64,000 nt of DNA, from assembly GCF_032854445.1 (NCBI RefSeq), contig NC_088303.1, forward strand, positions 28,311,265-28,375,264, written 5' to 3'. Each line of letters starts with the position of its first letter. The stretch's first letter is position 1. Made by a program: the position numbers and the translations under genes. Positions 50,955 to 61,893 of this stretch are shown here, piece after piece. The notes beneath the pieces were generated by a model, which saw only the letters and a list, made by a program, of their open reading frames with translations, did no database searches and was not told the DNA's origin. Source of the stretch: Liolophura sinensis. Taxonomy: Eukaryota > Mollusca > Polyplacophora > Chitonida > Chitonidae.

Positions 50955-51303
50955 AGCTTGGAGTTTTACATCGTACTGAACAATTTTTCTGTCTTATGAA
51001 GAGGAAAAGTCATTAGGTGTGTGTATATACTGTGTCTTCTTGTGGCATGGCGAGCCCATGCTGCCAAAGTGCTGCCACCACTGAGGTAATCATGCAGGAG
51101 ACACCAAACATTACATCCCACCCAGCTACATTATACTGACACTGGCCAACCAGTCCTGTTTCCCTGATCTAACCTCTTGGTGCTGAGCACCAGTGAGGGC
51201 AAGCAACAATTACCATCGTTAAAGTCTTTGGTATGACCCAACCTGGGTTTGATCCCATGTCTCCCGACTTCGAGGTGGACGTTCTAACCAACAGGCCATA
51301 GAA
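50955..51303 (-). mobile_element. SINE family B, old full-length copy
   Basis: Diverged but in order: GGAGTTTTACATCGTACTGA, TATACTGACACTGGCCAACC, TTGGTGCTGAGCACCAG, TGGGTTTGATCCCATG (B-box region) and GGTGGACGTTCTAACCAACA (A-box region). Confidence 0.75.
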
Positions 51304-54300
51304 GCAGTCAACAAAAAACACCAATCACAGGACACTGCCACTCACACCCTGGCTACACCTGCCAGTGAAAGTGAAGAATTGCATGTACATAACTTAATGT
51401 GGTACCTATGCATTACTGTTTAACTTTCCCCACCCACACAAATTAGCCACAACTTAGTTGGTGCTCTTACACATACGTACTTTACCACCACCCCCACTCT
51501 TGACACAGGCCTTTAGATGCGAACTTCTTCACTCAATTAAGACCTTATTGACATTTGTCAGCAAAGTTTTCTTGTTAATTGCATCAGGTCTATATATAAA
51601 TTCAAAGGTGTGTCTTCAGGGGGGTCGTAAAATCTGGCAGGTAAGCAAACGCAGGTAGGGCAGGTTTACAGGTATTCTCGAGCTTCGTTAGTTCAGACGT
51701 CTCAGCTTACACATGTGCTAACACGAACCAACATTGTTGACCTCTTCGCCTGTCCCCCCACCTGTGTGATTAAAGGTAGGGGGGCTGGGAGAGCCACTTA
51801 CTACGGCTAGGAAGGAACAAAAAAGATAACCACACACATATTTTAATCACCTCATCAGGTAACATACTCATTAATGTCAGGGAGATTTTCAGTATAACCT
51901 GGGGGGAGCTAAAACCATCGAGAGCAGGTAACAACCTTTTAAGATGATAATCCTCATGGCTAGGACACAGTATTCTCAGAGTTCTACTGGTCCGACAGTA
52001 GGTTTACTGGTCCTGACAAAATGAAAAGGACACGCTTGATACCGCCATAACAAGCACTTTAATAAAACGGCTCATTTCTTCGGAAACGAATCATTGGGTT
52101 TTACAAGTGTAGGTCTTGCTTGAAACAGAACAATTTCTAATTTTGCATTTACAAATTACATAAGCTCATAAGTACTGTATTTCAGCTTAAGTTTCATTAC
52201 AGTACCTGTAAGCACAATACTTCAATTATGACAGCACACAGTGAGCTGCTGGTCATTCAGGTTTAATTCCATTTAACCCTATGGCCTCGAACCACTGGAC
52301 CAGCGCTAATTTCTAGCCCTAGGTACACTCCATAGCAGCACTTATATTTCAGCTCCCTCTCCCCCCATCCCCCCACCCCCAACACAAACACACGCCCACA
52401 CCCAACTCCTTCTAGCACAGAATGCATATAAACTGTTTCAAAGAATTATATTCATGTACTATAATATTTATTATACCCACCACCTGGACAAAAATTCTCA
52501 TAGACATAGTCCTGTTCACAAGTTGCCATACTGCTACAACAGACATTTAATTGTCAGAATGTACATAAAAGCCAAATGATATTTCAATTCATTTACATGA
52601 AATACCATTAAAATGGTATATATACATGTATTTTCCAGTTCTTTTGTAAATCACTGTATGTAAAATATACTAGTATTAAAGTTTTCTAACATTGTTTCGG
52701 AGTACAATCTAAATATACCAGTTATATATTATTATTTGTACATATAGAAAAAAAAAATGTACATGCATACATGTATCAATAACTTTTTTGTGCTTTTTTT
52801 AGTCAAGCATATTATTGTCAACACTAAACTCCATACAAAGTTTTCAAAATATTTACATGAAAGACTGCATTACTTACAAGTGAATAAAATCAATTCAATT
52901 CACAAGACATTACAATTGATTTATTTATTTATTTCATTGGTGTTTTACGCCGTAATCAAGAATATTTCACTTATACGACGGCGGCCAGCATTATGGTGGG
53001 TGGAAACCGGGCACAGCCCGGGAGAAACCCACGACCATCCGCAGGTTGCTGAAAGACCTTCCCACTTACGGCCGGAGAGGAAGCCAGCATGAGCTGGACT
53101 TGAACTCACAGCGACCGCATTGGTGAGAGGCTCCTGGCTCATTATGCTGCGCTAGCGCGCTAACCGACTGAGCCACGGAGGCCCCCATTACAATTGAACG
53201 CAAATTTATGTTTTTATTTATCACAGTACTTATCAAGAAATATTCATACCGATAATAATTTCAAGTAATTAGTGTATTGTATTTTACTTAAATTTATGAA
53301 TTCACACTGTTGGTACATGTAGCTTCGTTTAGTAATACAACATTCCAACAGTCATATTTTCTGTATCTTATTTATGTCCAATCAGTAGACATAAGATCTA
53401 CAAAAAAAATATAACACTAGGGAGCCTAGGAGTGACCCCTATAGATTTCCCTTTTAGTGTTCAAATTAATGCAGGCTTTTTTTTTTCTAGATGTCCACAC
53501 ATCTAGAACTGATCAGATATCACTGAGAATGATGTGCTGAGAACACAGATCTATCTGTACCAGAACTAAACATGTTCAACCATCAATCAAAATGTCGTCT
53601 GATCAACAAAAACCCTGTGCTCACGATCTACCATTATATACCTGTATATAGATACCTGTGTACTTACATACCAGGGGTCTACTATTGTATACGAGTATAC
53701 GGATACATCGATCTATAATGCATGTGTACATGATCTTATGATATGTATGCTGAATTGCTGGGGCAAATTTTTTTTGGACAAATTACTTTGTAGTAAATTG
53801 ATATTTAAGAAGCATGTCCCTATCTTTTATGTGTGCATTCTCACACTCAGTTCCATAAATCTCTGATGAATCTTTACACTTTTTTGGCAGAATAAAGTTT
53901 GTCCTAAGATTTTTATCATCTACTATTTATGACTGCCACTGAGAATGAAGCACACATTGCACAGGAACTGAGATGTAGTGGTCATTTTCAACAGGCTGCT
54001 GTCACCTGTATATACCTCAGGGGATACTCTTAGGGACTTATAATGCCAAAAGTTTATACCCTGCCACCATACTATTAGAGTGATACCATCTTTTTTACAC
54101 TTTACAGAGGATTATAAAAAAATAAAAAGGAAAAGCTAACAAGACATCCAACCATATCTCTGGTAATAGAAACCAGCCATTTTAACCCTCAACGTACTGC
54201 TTGCATGCAAGTATGGTCTTCAGCATAATTTGACTTAATATGTAAATTACCCTTGCAGAATATATAAACAGATACATGTAAATATGTTAAGAATTTCACC

Positions 54301-55264
54301 TTTATAATATAGACTGATACGGAAATAATTATAATGCTGTAAATCTTCAACCTTTTCAACCTTCAAAGAATTTTTAAGTGGAATTTTATGCATAGTCAGC
54401 ATGAAAATGACACCAAAAATGAGTCGTTTGTGTCACTAAAGGTGCAAGCTTCATGAAACTGTGCAAATTATTTCTCTCTGTCTCAGAATGTTTCAAAATA
54501 TTGCTCACAGAGGCCGTTGAAAAGGTTGTAGAATTTCATTATTCAGTGCATGGTAATTCTATTTTCATGCTATATAGTTTGAGTGTAACAAAATTTTGAT
54601 CTTTTCTACCTGTTAGCCAAATACCTATTTTGATATACTGTATTAAACAGCACAATATGCTTATTATACCTGAATAAAATATAAGGCAAAGGCTATTAAA
54701 AGTGAAAGTTCAACAGGAAACTAAAAAAGTGTAACTCATTTTCAAGATCTGTATAAAAATAATCAACTGTTCCCATTAATCTCCTCATGAATCACACTTA
54801 GTTGTTTTAATAGAAGTTTCTTGACAGATTACATTTTCTAAAGTTTTTACAATATCCGATCGTCAATTACAAAACTCTAACAATTAATTTTCTAATTTAA
54901 TTGCCACGGTATGAAGAGAATTGCATGCATGTACTCTATGGTCATTGAGTACAGGCATGCACATTATGTAACAGTTATTAATATCTTATGTATAAAACTA
55001 CAACTATGTAAAAAAAAGTTGTTTTTTTTCTTCTACAAATTAATTTTCTACTGTAATACCATATATATCTTCTTTTCCACACTAAGCTAACACTTAATTT
55101 GGGAATTTACATATTTACATTATTTTCCTGATTGTTGCTTAATTTGACACTCAGGTAAATTTAAGGTAATTTAACAGATATATAAAGCAAGCATACCATG
55201 TATGCATACTTGTATATAAGCTGTTTAACACATAAAACAGTGAAAGAAAGTAGGTATGAGCAAC
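51304..55264. other. Intron-like sequence around the full-length SINE
   Basis: 51650-52060 is less AT-rich and carries several CAG/GTAAGC-like sites but no convincing exon. 53200-55260 is very AT-rich with no frames above 60 codons. Confidence 0.4.
52920..53186 (-). mobile_element. SINE family A, full length, 11-bp target-site duplication: best copy in the window
   Basis: Perfect flanks ATTACAATTGA at 52909-52919 and 53187-53197 set its length at 267 bp. In its own direction it reads GGGGGCCTCCGTGGCTCAGT, with A box TGGCTCAGTCGG, B box GAGTTCAAGTCC, a conserved body (GCAACCTGCGGATGGTCGTG; CACCCACCATAATGCTGGCC) and a 3' end AATATTCTTGATTACGGCGT followed by AAATAAATAAAT. From memory it resembles V-SINE-type molluscan elements such as RUDI; that needs alignment. 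Confidence 0.95.
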
Positions 55265-55762
55265 ACATTTGGGGTTGTTTAATCATGGGTTAAGGTAACA
55301 ATAACATATTCAGAGTTGTTTAACTACCAGTATAAATAACAGTGACTGATTTTGAGTTGTTTAACCTCCATTATAGGCAAGAACAACGGTTTTGAGTACT
55401 TTAACAACTAGTATAGTTAAGAACAAAAGATTTTGCACAGTTTAACAGCCAGCGTAGTATAAGAAAAGCATATTTTGCATTGTTTACCCACCTGTACATA
55501 GGTAAAAACAACAGATTTGGAGTTGTTTAACAACTAGCACATAAGTAAAAACAACAGATTTGGAGTTGTTTAACAACCAGCACATAAGTAAAAACAACAG
55601 ATCTGGAGTTGTTTAACAACCAACACATAGGTAAAACACAACAACTTTGGGGTTGTTTAACATCCAACACATAGGTAAAAACAACATTTTAGGGGTTGTT
55701 TAACCAGCAGCATAGGTAAGAACATCAGATTTGTGGGTGTTTAACAACCAGTATATGAGGCA
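55265..55762. repeat. Minisatellite, about 43-bp unit, roughly 11 copies, diverged at the left
   Basis: The core unit GTTGTTTAACAACCAGCACA plus TAAGTAAAAACAACAGATTTGG repeats every 43 bp around 55522-55650. Copies to the left (from 55270) are 45-55 bp apart and more diverged, suggesting growth on the right side. Confidence 0.88.
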
Positions 55763-57583
55763 TGGAAAAGTTATCTATGAGTAGGGATCAAAGCGCCTGA
55801 GGGCTGCCTTATACCTGTAGCTGCTGACAATTCATGGACTGACACTCTATTGGGTCATTCTACAAAAAGGGGACAAAGTTTGGGGGTTAAATCTCCGCTG
55901 TCCCTTATCAACATAAAATGGCAGTTAAACCTGGTCTGGATGCTTAATATGTAAGGAGGGATCAGCGGGTATCTCGTCTTAAGGAGAATCCAGTCTGCTC
56001 TTCAAACAAGGCCACACAAAAATTCTGTTCGTTCAAGCAGACCAAAGAAAGCAAGCATGACATGGAGGTAAATAGAGACGATATTGTGAGGGGGGGGGGG
56101 AGGGGGAGGAGGCCATTTGACGACAGTGTCTAAAGTCTGTCTGTCACCCATCATACAACGCACGCCTAGCTTTGACCATAGGGGGTTAGAGTGCACTTCG
56201 GAACAGCCTGATATGATACTGTTTATAGGCGATGGCTTCACGATAAATGCACAACAGACATTTTAAACAAATAGCAATGTATCTGATAAAAAAAAACATG
56301 CAAACTAGCTTGCTGATACATTTACAAGCAATTGTCATGACAAATGATAATCTTCCAAGTCTTTTATAAACAAACAATTATCAGCAGTGAAGTACAATAG
56401 ATCCTCCTAAGTGAAACAGAGGGAAAATTCCAAATTTGCAGTTTACACATTTATCAAAATTTTTAATTGTAACTGAGACATTTGACACTAATCTACATTT
56501 GCTACAAATTTATTATTTTATTAATATCCACATATGCACATGGGTGCATTATTATTCTTTTGGCTGGCTTATTAGCGTCTAATTATGAAGATATACAGTA
56601 TATGCTTCAGAATGTAGCATGTAATACTGTATATTAATTCATGAAATAGTTGTTAATTAGCATATGTGATGCATAGAGCCGTCAAAGTAGGCTATACAAA
56701 TGTGCATGTGCAAAACAACGGCTTATTTTATTAATTATTCAATTAAGGAATAGTCTTTTCAAAAGTTTGACTTGAAAATGTTTAAAACCTGATAATGCAG
56801 AGAACATGTGTCTTGGTTGAGTGAATATTTCAGATGTCTTTGACTGACACTTCAAATTTCATCACAGTGGTTATACACTGGCTGGCCTGCTACATGTACT
56901 TTATCTAAACAGTATGTACAGGTATTTCGTAAATTCATGAATTTAGCAACACACTGACCTACATCTACATTTATTTACCATCAACTGAACAGTAATCTCC
57001 AGCTGTCAAACACCATTTATTAAGTACATATACACTGTAGACTTATATGCTATATATATAAAACAAATACCCTGTTTTTTTTCTTTTATAATTATACAAT
57101 GATGTAGGCCTATACCTACATGCAAGTATACATATGTTTATGCAAACATCATATGAAACCTCCGAGAAGATAATCTATGTTCATGATGTGAACAAACCAG
57201 GGACAGCTTAAATTAAAAATTTATAAGTGAGTTTTAATAAATAATGCTTTCTTAAAAAAATTAGAAAATAATAAATAAAGAGTTTTTCAAGGTCTTAAAA
57301 GTCAGTTAGCAGTGTTAAGTATCACACTACATGTGAAGTCAGCATATTAAAACCTTTCATTACATTCCTCTTTGTGGTTGAAGTTCTGTATGCATTTTAT
57401 TCATTCTTTTTTTATTTCCAGATTATACCTGGTACTGTCTACAGCTTCTCAAACTGTCACTTCTTTGTGCCATGTTAAAATTAAATGATAACTTTCTACA
57501 TTTATCTTTTGTTCATTTTATGGAATGCGTTTTCTATTCTTTATAACACACATCTACATTTATGCCAGGAGCTCCAAGTATTA
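55763..57583. other. Intron sequence downstream of the NtA exon
   Basis: G run at 56092-56106. The minus-strand frame at 56002-56241 includes an 8-proline run from that tract and is unlikely to be coding. 56400-57480 is AT-rich with nothing recognised. Confidence 0.4.
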
Positions 57584-57712
57584 CCCCCCCCCCCCCCCCC
57601 CAGCCCCCCCCCCCCCGGCCCTCCAGTCCAATATAAAACACAAACAGGGGTGTACATGAAAGTGGATAGTTCTCTGCACATCGATCTGTCCAAAAAAAAA
57701 AAGAAAAAAAAA
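57584..57712 (-). promoter_or_regulatory. Homopolymer tracts just inside the intron after the NtA donor
   Basis: On the transcribed (minus) strand the donor GTAAGC is followed at once by two oligo-U runs separated by a C (57691-57712 on plus is A-rich). About 100 nt further are two G runs of 13 and 18 bases (plus-strand C runs 57604-57616 and 57584-57601). U-rich stretches after a 5' splice site are known TIA-1 binding sites, and intronic G runs bind hnRNP F/H. A splicing role here is inference; run lengths may vary between alleles or suffer assembly error. Confidence 0.4.
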
Positions 57713-57718
57713 GCTTAC

Positions 57719-58304
57719 CTTTAACTACAGCATCTGCATGTTCCAAGTTTCGTAAAGTAACCCTCACTACACTGGAATTCAGCTTCAATTCACCATTATT
57801 TCCTTTCGTTAGTAGGAAAATTCTCGTGTCAAACTTATTCACTTTGGTGTCGCAAAGTTCAGGGTCGCCGAACCCGTCAACTGTCAGCATGAGGTGAGAG
57901 CCCCTCTTGGGCGCCCCATCTTTAATAGCATTGGCAGCCCTGTTCTGATTACGGTCAACCGTTAACTCGCGATAATTTCTAGCATTAGAAAGGGAATTCT
58001 TATAATCGTTAGTCAACTCATTAATGACATTAAATCCTTTAAAAATGCGCTTAACTTCGATATCTCCCTTCATCATACCCGGGTGGCCGTTTGGGTAAAG
58101 TTTTTTCACAGTTCCAGACAAAATCACGTTGGCCAAGTCTTCCCTGGATTCCAAAGTGTTCTCATTGCAGTTTTCCGCAACCTTTCTTCGGAATGCCACT
58201 GTTTTTTGTGACAGAGATAGAACAATAAGAAACACAAAACACCAGCCACGAGACACATCCCACCCTCGAGCCATGAATACAGGCCGGTTTCTAAAAGAGG
58301 CCAT
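57719..58304 (-). CDS. AGRN: Agrin-like first coding exon: signal peptide plus NtA domain (partial gene)
   Basis: The exon encodes 195 residues plus one base. Residues 11-37 read as a signal peptide: basic start (MARGWDVSRG), hydrophobic core (CFVFLIVLSL), small residues before a likely cut after TVA. Residues 46-195 match the agrin NtA domain, an OB-fold that binds laminin coiled coils and anchors secreted agrin in basement membrane. Diagnostic stretches are ESREDLANVILSGTV (52-66), GFGDPELCD (144-152), FDTRIF (158-163) and LNSSVVRVTLRNLE (175-188), with a possible N-glycosylation site at N176. A lysine/asparagine-rich stretch (about 100-136) looks longer than in vertebrates. The exon stops at AAAG|GTAAGC (GT at 57718-57717), phase 1, so the end of the last NtA helix must lie in another exon. 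Start is uncertain: Met1 (58304) or Met11 (58274); neither has a purine at -3, both have G at +4. Met11 gives the more typical signal peptide. Domain call firm; full agrin architecture inferred. Confidence 0.85.
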
Positions 58305-58800
58305 GAGGATATTTTGTTCAAATTCCCACGATGAAATTTTCCTAGTTCAGCATGAGACGGTGGCAGGTAAAATTGCTGTCCGCCTTGACACGGTGCCGCT
58401 CGCCAGGCGGGGGACGTCTACATGTAATACCCGTACAAATCCACTTCGAAAAGTCGCTCTGATTTCTACAAATCTGTCAGAAACTCTCTCAACAACTCCT
58501 CGAACTGTTCTCCGTGTTACTTGAGTAAAGTATCCAGCGAGGCAGTCACCTGTAAAAATTGTCTAGGCGGACAGACAAACTCGAACAGAGTGTGCGTAAC
58601 TCTGTCCCACGGCTTCGTTCCACTAAAGCACGGCAGACAGCGGTTGATTTAACACACCGGGATCGCCAGTCTCGCCTTCGGGTATCCTCGTGAAAGTGAC
58701 GGAGACGTACGAGTACACGTTTTCATTGATAAATTCATCGACTGAAGTTCACGAGGCGTAAAGTATAATGATATCATTATAATATCATTCACGGCGAATT
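58305..58800 (-). promoter_or_regulatory. CpG-rich 5' region of the agrin-like NtA exon
   Basis: Immediately upstream of the NtA exon, CpGs are frequent (GCCGCTCGCCAGGCGGGGGA near 58395; further clusters at 58440-58520 and 58590-58730), unlike the CpG-poor intron. This fits an unmethylated promoter plus 5' UTR. An ORF on the opposite strand (58129-58524) overlaps the signal-peptide exon and looks like an antisense shadow. No transcription start can be assigned from sequence alone. Confidence 0.45.
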
Positions 58801-61482
58801 TGAGCTTAAATCCGATTGGGCTGTAAAAATAGCCTTGAGTGGATTACCGCATTTGTTCACTATGGGAAATACGACCAAATTAAAACCGCAACTTCCAGGC
58901 TGGCTTAATTAGGCATCGTAAGCCTATAAATGCGTTCAGATAGCGCACCAATTAGACCTGTTTGTGGTTTACTTGGATACAACAGTCATTTGTCCACGGA
59001 AAATATCAGACAAAAACCAAGGGGGAAATATTGAAAGAGAAACCCAGGCGAAAGTATTAGGCCCTATGCAGAGATCTAAACTTTCAACAGTATATAGACA
59101 TGAAGAATATGGTGAGACGCATACAGTGTAGAGAGTAAACCCAGAGCATCTACGACATGTGATAGTTGGCAAATTCGGTCTCCTGTCAGTTTAGCCTACC
59201 TCAGTCAGAGTTTTATTCTAACTACTCATATAAATATTGAAAATTTCGCACACACCTAACTCCTTGGATTAAGCAGAATTAGGTGAAAAAAAGCATTGAT
59301 GCTAGTTGCAGTTTATTAGATGTCAAAAGGCTGTGTTGTCATCACATTTAACATATAGCCTAATAATATTAAAACAATGCAGAGGGAGACATTCTGTGCT
59401 TGGCCTACGAAGAGACAGAAAGGATTGAAGGGAGCGAGTCGTCGTCAAGTAGTTACCATGTTTGCCTTTTGACACGAGATTCGGGTTCAGTCCCTGCCTT
59501 GGACATGGGATTTGTACATTTACCACCCTCACTGTTAACTCCCAGGACATTTGGTGATACAAGCGATCGAAGACACTCGTGTGGCCGTTATTGGCATGCG
59601 CCAATGCCAATATATAGGCCTGTATGCACATGGCATGTATACACTCGGAACATGGAACATAGGCGTTTTTCACTCCTCAGACTCCTCAGGCAGAGAGTTG
59701 TATATATCATTTTAAATTGTGTGACACGTGTGATACATGTCAATTTATTACTTCAAACTCACCTTATGCATATATCGGGCATATTTAGCTGAATAATTCT
59801 GACGACACTCAATAAAATTCAATAATATAATCAATATTTAACGTATTTTTCTTGTTCATTAACGATGTTTGTGTTCGCGCAAGATTGAATAATATGACCC
59901 ATCACAGATGATCACTTACTATTTATTCAGTCTAAAATGCCACAAAACAAGATGTTTTTCACTAAACCCTTCCCAGGATTGTTGACGGCCGACCGGAACC
60001 TTGCGAAGAGTTCCGAATGATATAGGCCTATATATGTATACGTCAAATTGGCGAAAAGTTCGCCAATAACCTGACGAAGGTTGGCAGTTTACACCGGCCA
60101 TTGACTGTTTTCCTCCACCCAGGGAGGTATTCTTGTGTATTTTTAAAAGAGGCTTTCGTGGACAATCCATATTTGCTAGGCGAATCCAATTTTCTGTTTT
60201 TACCAATAGCTCACATTATTTCCTTTTGTTATCAGATACGTAGATTAAACGATAACGCGCGTACCTGTAGACGAGCCAATATTTTTTGAAAGGTATAATC
60301 ATTTTGTAGGTATAGCCTCTTTAAATGAATAAAATTCAGTACGAGTATTTTTTCAGAATAAGATTATAACTGTACATATAAAATTCCATACATATGCTTA
60401 TATGTAGCCTTATACATGAATGCTGCCTGCGCGTCCAATCAATGGTTTTCCATTCATGCATGCATATACAATCATATTACAATATTGGCCTATAAACTGC
60501 ATACGTTCGGCTGTGATGCCTGTATACATATATAAGTGCATAATCGCATGAACCTCCTTGCTGAGACATCAAGCGCAAACATTGTAGTTTATGCTTTTCT
60601 GAGATCTTTATTTCAACAGAAGTTGAATAAAGAACTTAACATGCATGAGGACAATGGTAATTCATATCTAAGCCAGAATATGTGAAGGAAACACATCTGA
60701 CTCCACGTTTCGAATGCATGCAATATATATTCCGCGCGCACAGCCCATCTCCCCTTGCATGCACAGAAGTTCTCCACTCTCCGACATCGGTTGTTCAGAA
60801 TGCCGTACTCAGTCAAGAATAACAACAAGACGTGATTTCTAGCGTTTCTTAGCAAAGTCGATCGGTCAGCTCGTTTGTTGTTTGTAGAGCTAACAAAAAT
60901 CCCATCACACCACAATCTGGACAACATTTTCCGAGAAGAGAGATAGTATTTTGGTTTCAGAAACCCGAGAATCAGGAATGCGTGTGCGGCATTTTCTTGT
61001 GTTCACTAAAATATCCATGGTACATATTATCATTGGCCACAAGCAAAATGGAATATCAACTTCCCCGTTAACAAGGCTTGATTGTTACAACTGAAGATAC
61101 ACGCGTAGAAGAGTTTGTCCGAGAACTGATTCAAAAGGACTTTGGATTAAACTGGGCAGCTGTTTTCATCAGTGTATAGAGTTACACTTAGGAAAAAGCA
61201 CGGTTTATTTTTCTTATTTTTATCCATGGGAATTTAAATGTACGACTTCTTGGACACTGGCATTAAATATATGCAACTTAAGGCTAAGCTTATGTTGTAT
61301 ATTATTATTATTACTATGCCATTCAAACTTGGGACAAATACACATAACTGTGAATTCTGTCACCGTAAGGTGATGTGGTCGAAGGCCAACAGGATGAGAA
61401 CTGACTTTGAGGAAGAGGACGTTACATGGTGGATGGAATGAAGATGACCGATTTTGGACGGTGATTCGAAGTTAACCAAACT
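58801..61482. other. Region upstream of the agrin-like gene
   Basis: Less AT-rich than the intron, with scattered CpGs, notably 60610-60960, where a 104-codon minus-strand frame lies (unrecognised). Likely intergenic or upstream regulatory DNA between two divergent genes. Confidence 0.35.
59440..59560 (+). mobile_element. SINE family C head fragment
   Basis: AAGTAGTTACCATGTTTGCC, then B box GGGTTCAGTCCC and TGCCTTGGACATGGGATTTG. It explains the overlapping ORFs on both strands at 59323-59792. Confidence 0.5.
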
Positions 61483-61518
61483 ATGGTCGAGCAATCTACC
61501 GGAATAAGCAATGTCCAG
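61483..61518 (+). CDS. Candidate first coding exon of a divergent plus-strand gene (12 codons)
   Basis: An ATG with A at -3 and G at +4 opens a short frame (MVEQSTGISNVQ) that runs exactly to CAG|GTAAAA, a good donor, in phase 0. Upstream (about 60.6-61.2 kb) CpGs are more frequent than in the AT-rich DNA further out, consistent with a promoter. An upstream plus-strand ORF at 61238-61441 ends before this ATG and could be 5' UTR. A first exon this short is hard to separate from chance; the call rests on start context and splice site together. Confidence 0.22.
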
Positions 61519-61893
61519 GTAAAATCCATATGTACACATAGAGCCATTTGAGGTTTTCAGACTTTTATATTAATTTTCCGCAAGCGACAGTGTTAACGTA
61601 ATGTAATAATGTAACTCTTGCCCAAACACTCCATGGCCAGTAAGAACTGGTGCCTATCCTAACCAGCCGTCAAAGTCTTGACATGGCAATGCTATCAGCT
61701 GTATAGCCTTAAGAATTTCAAACTAAATTCATCAATCAAACCCATATACCTGCCAAAGGTTTAGTCATTTTCCATTATTTTCATACCAAGCATGCATTTG
61801 TACACCAAAATGGCTCTCTCGCAGCTAAGAAAGACAAAAATGCAAAGAATTACATTCTGCATGGAAGTTGGAACAAGGTATCGGTCCTGATTT

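Noticed and set aside
56002-56241. ORF with eight consecutive prolines
   Set aside because: The prolines come from a G/C homopolymer; no start or splice context and no domain.
58129-58524. 131-codon plus-strand ORF over the NtA exon start
   Set aside because: It is antisense to the signal-peptide exon and 5' region, and its peptide shows no domain; the minus-strand frame has the clear NtA match and donor.
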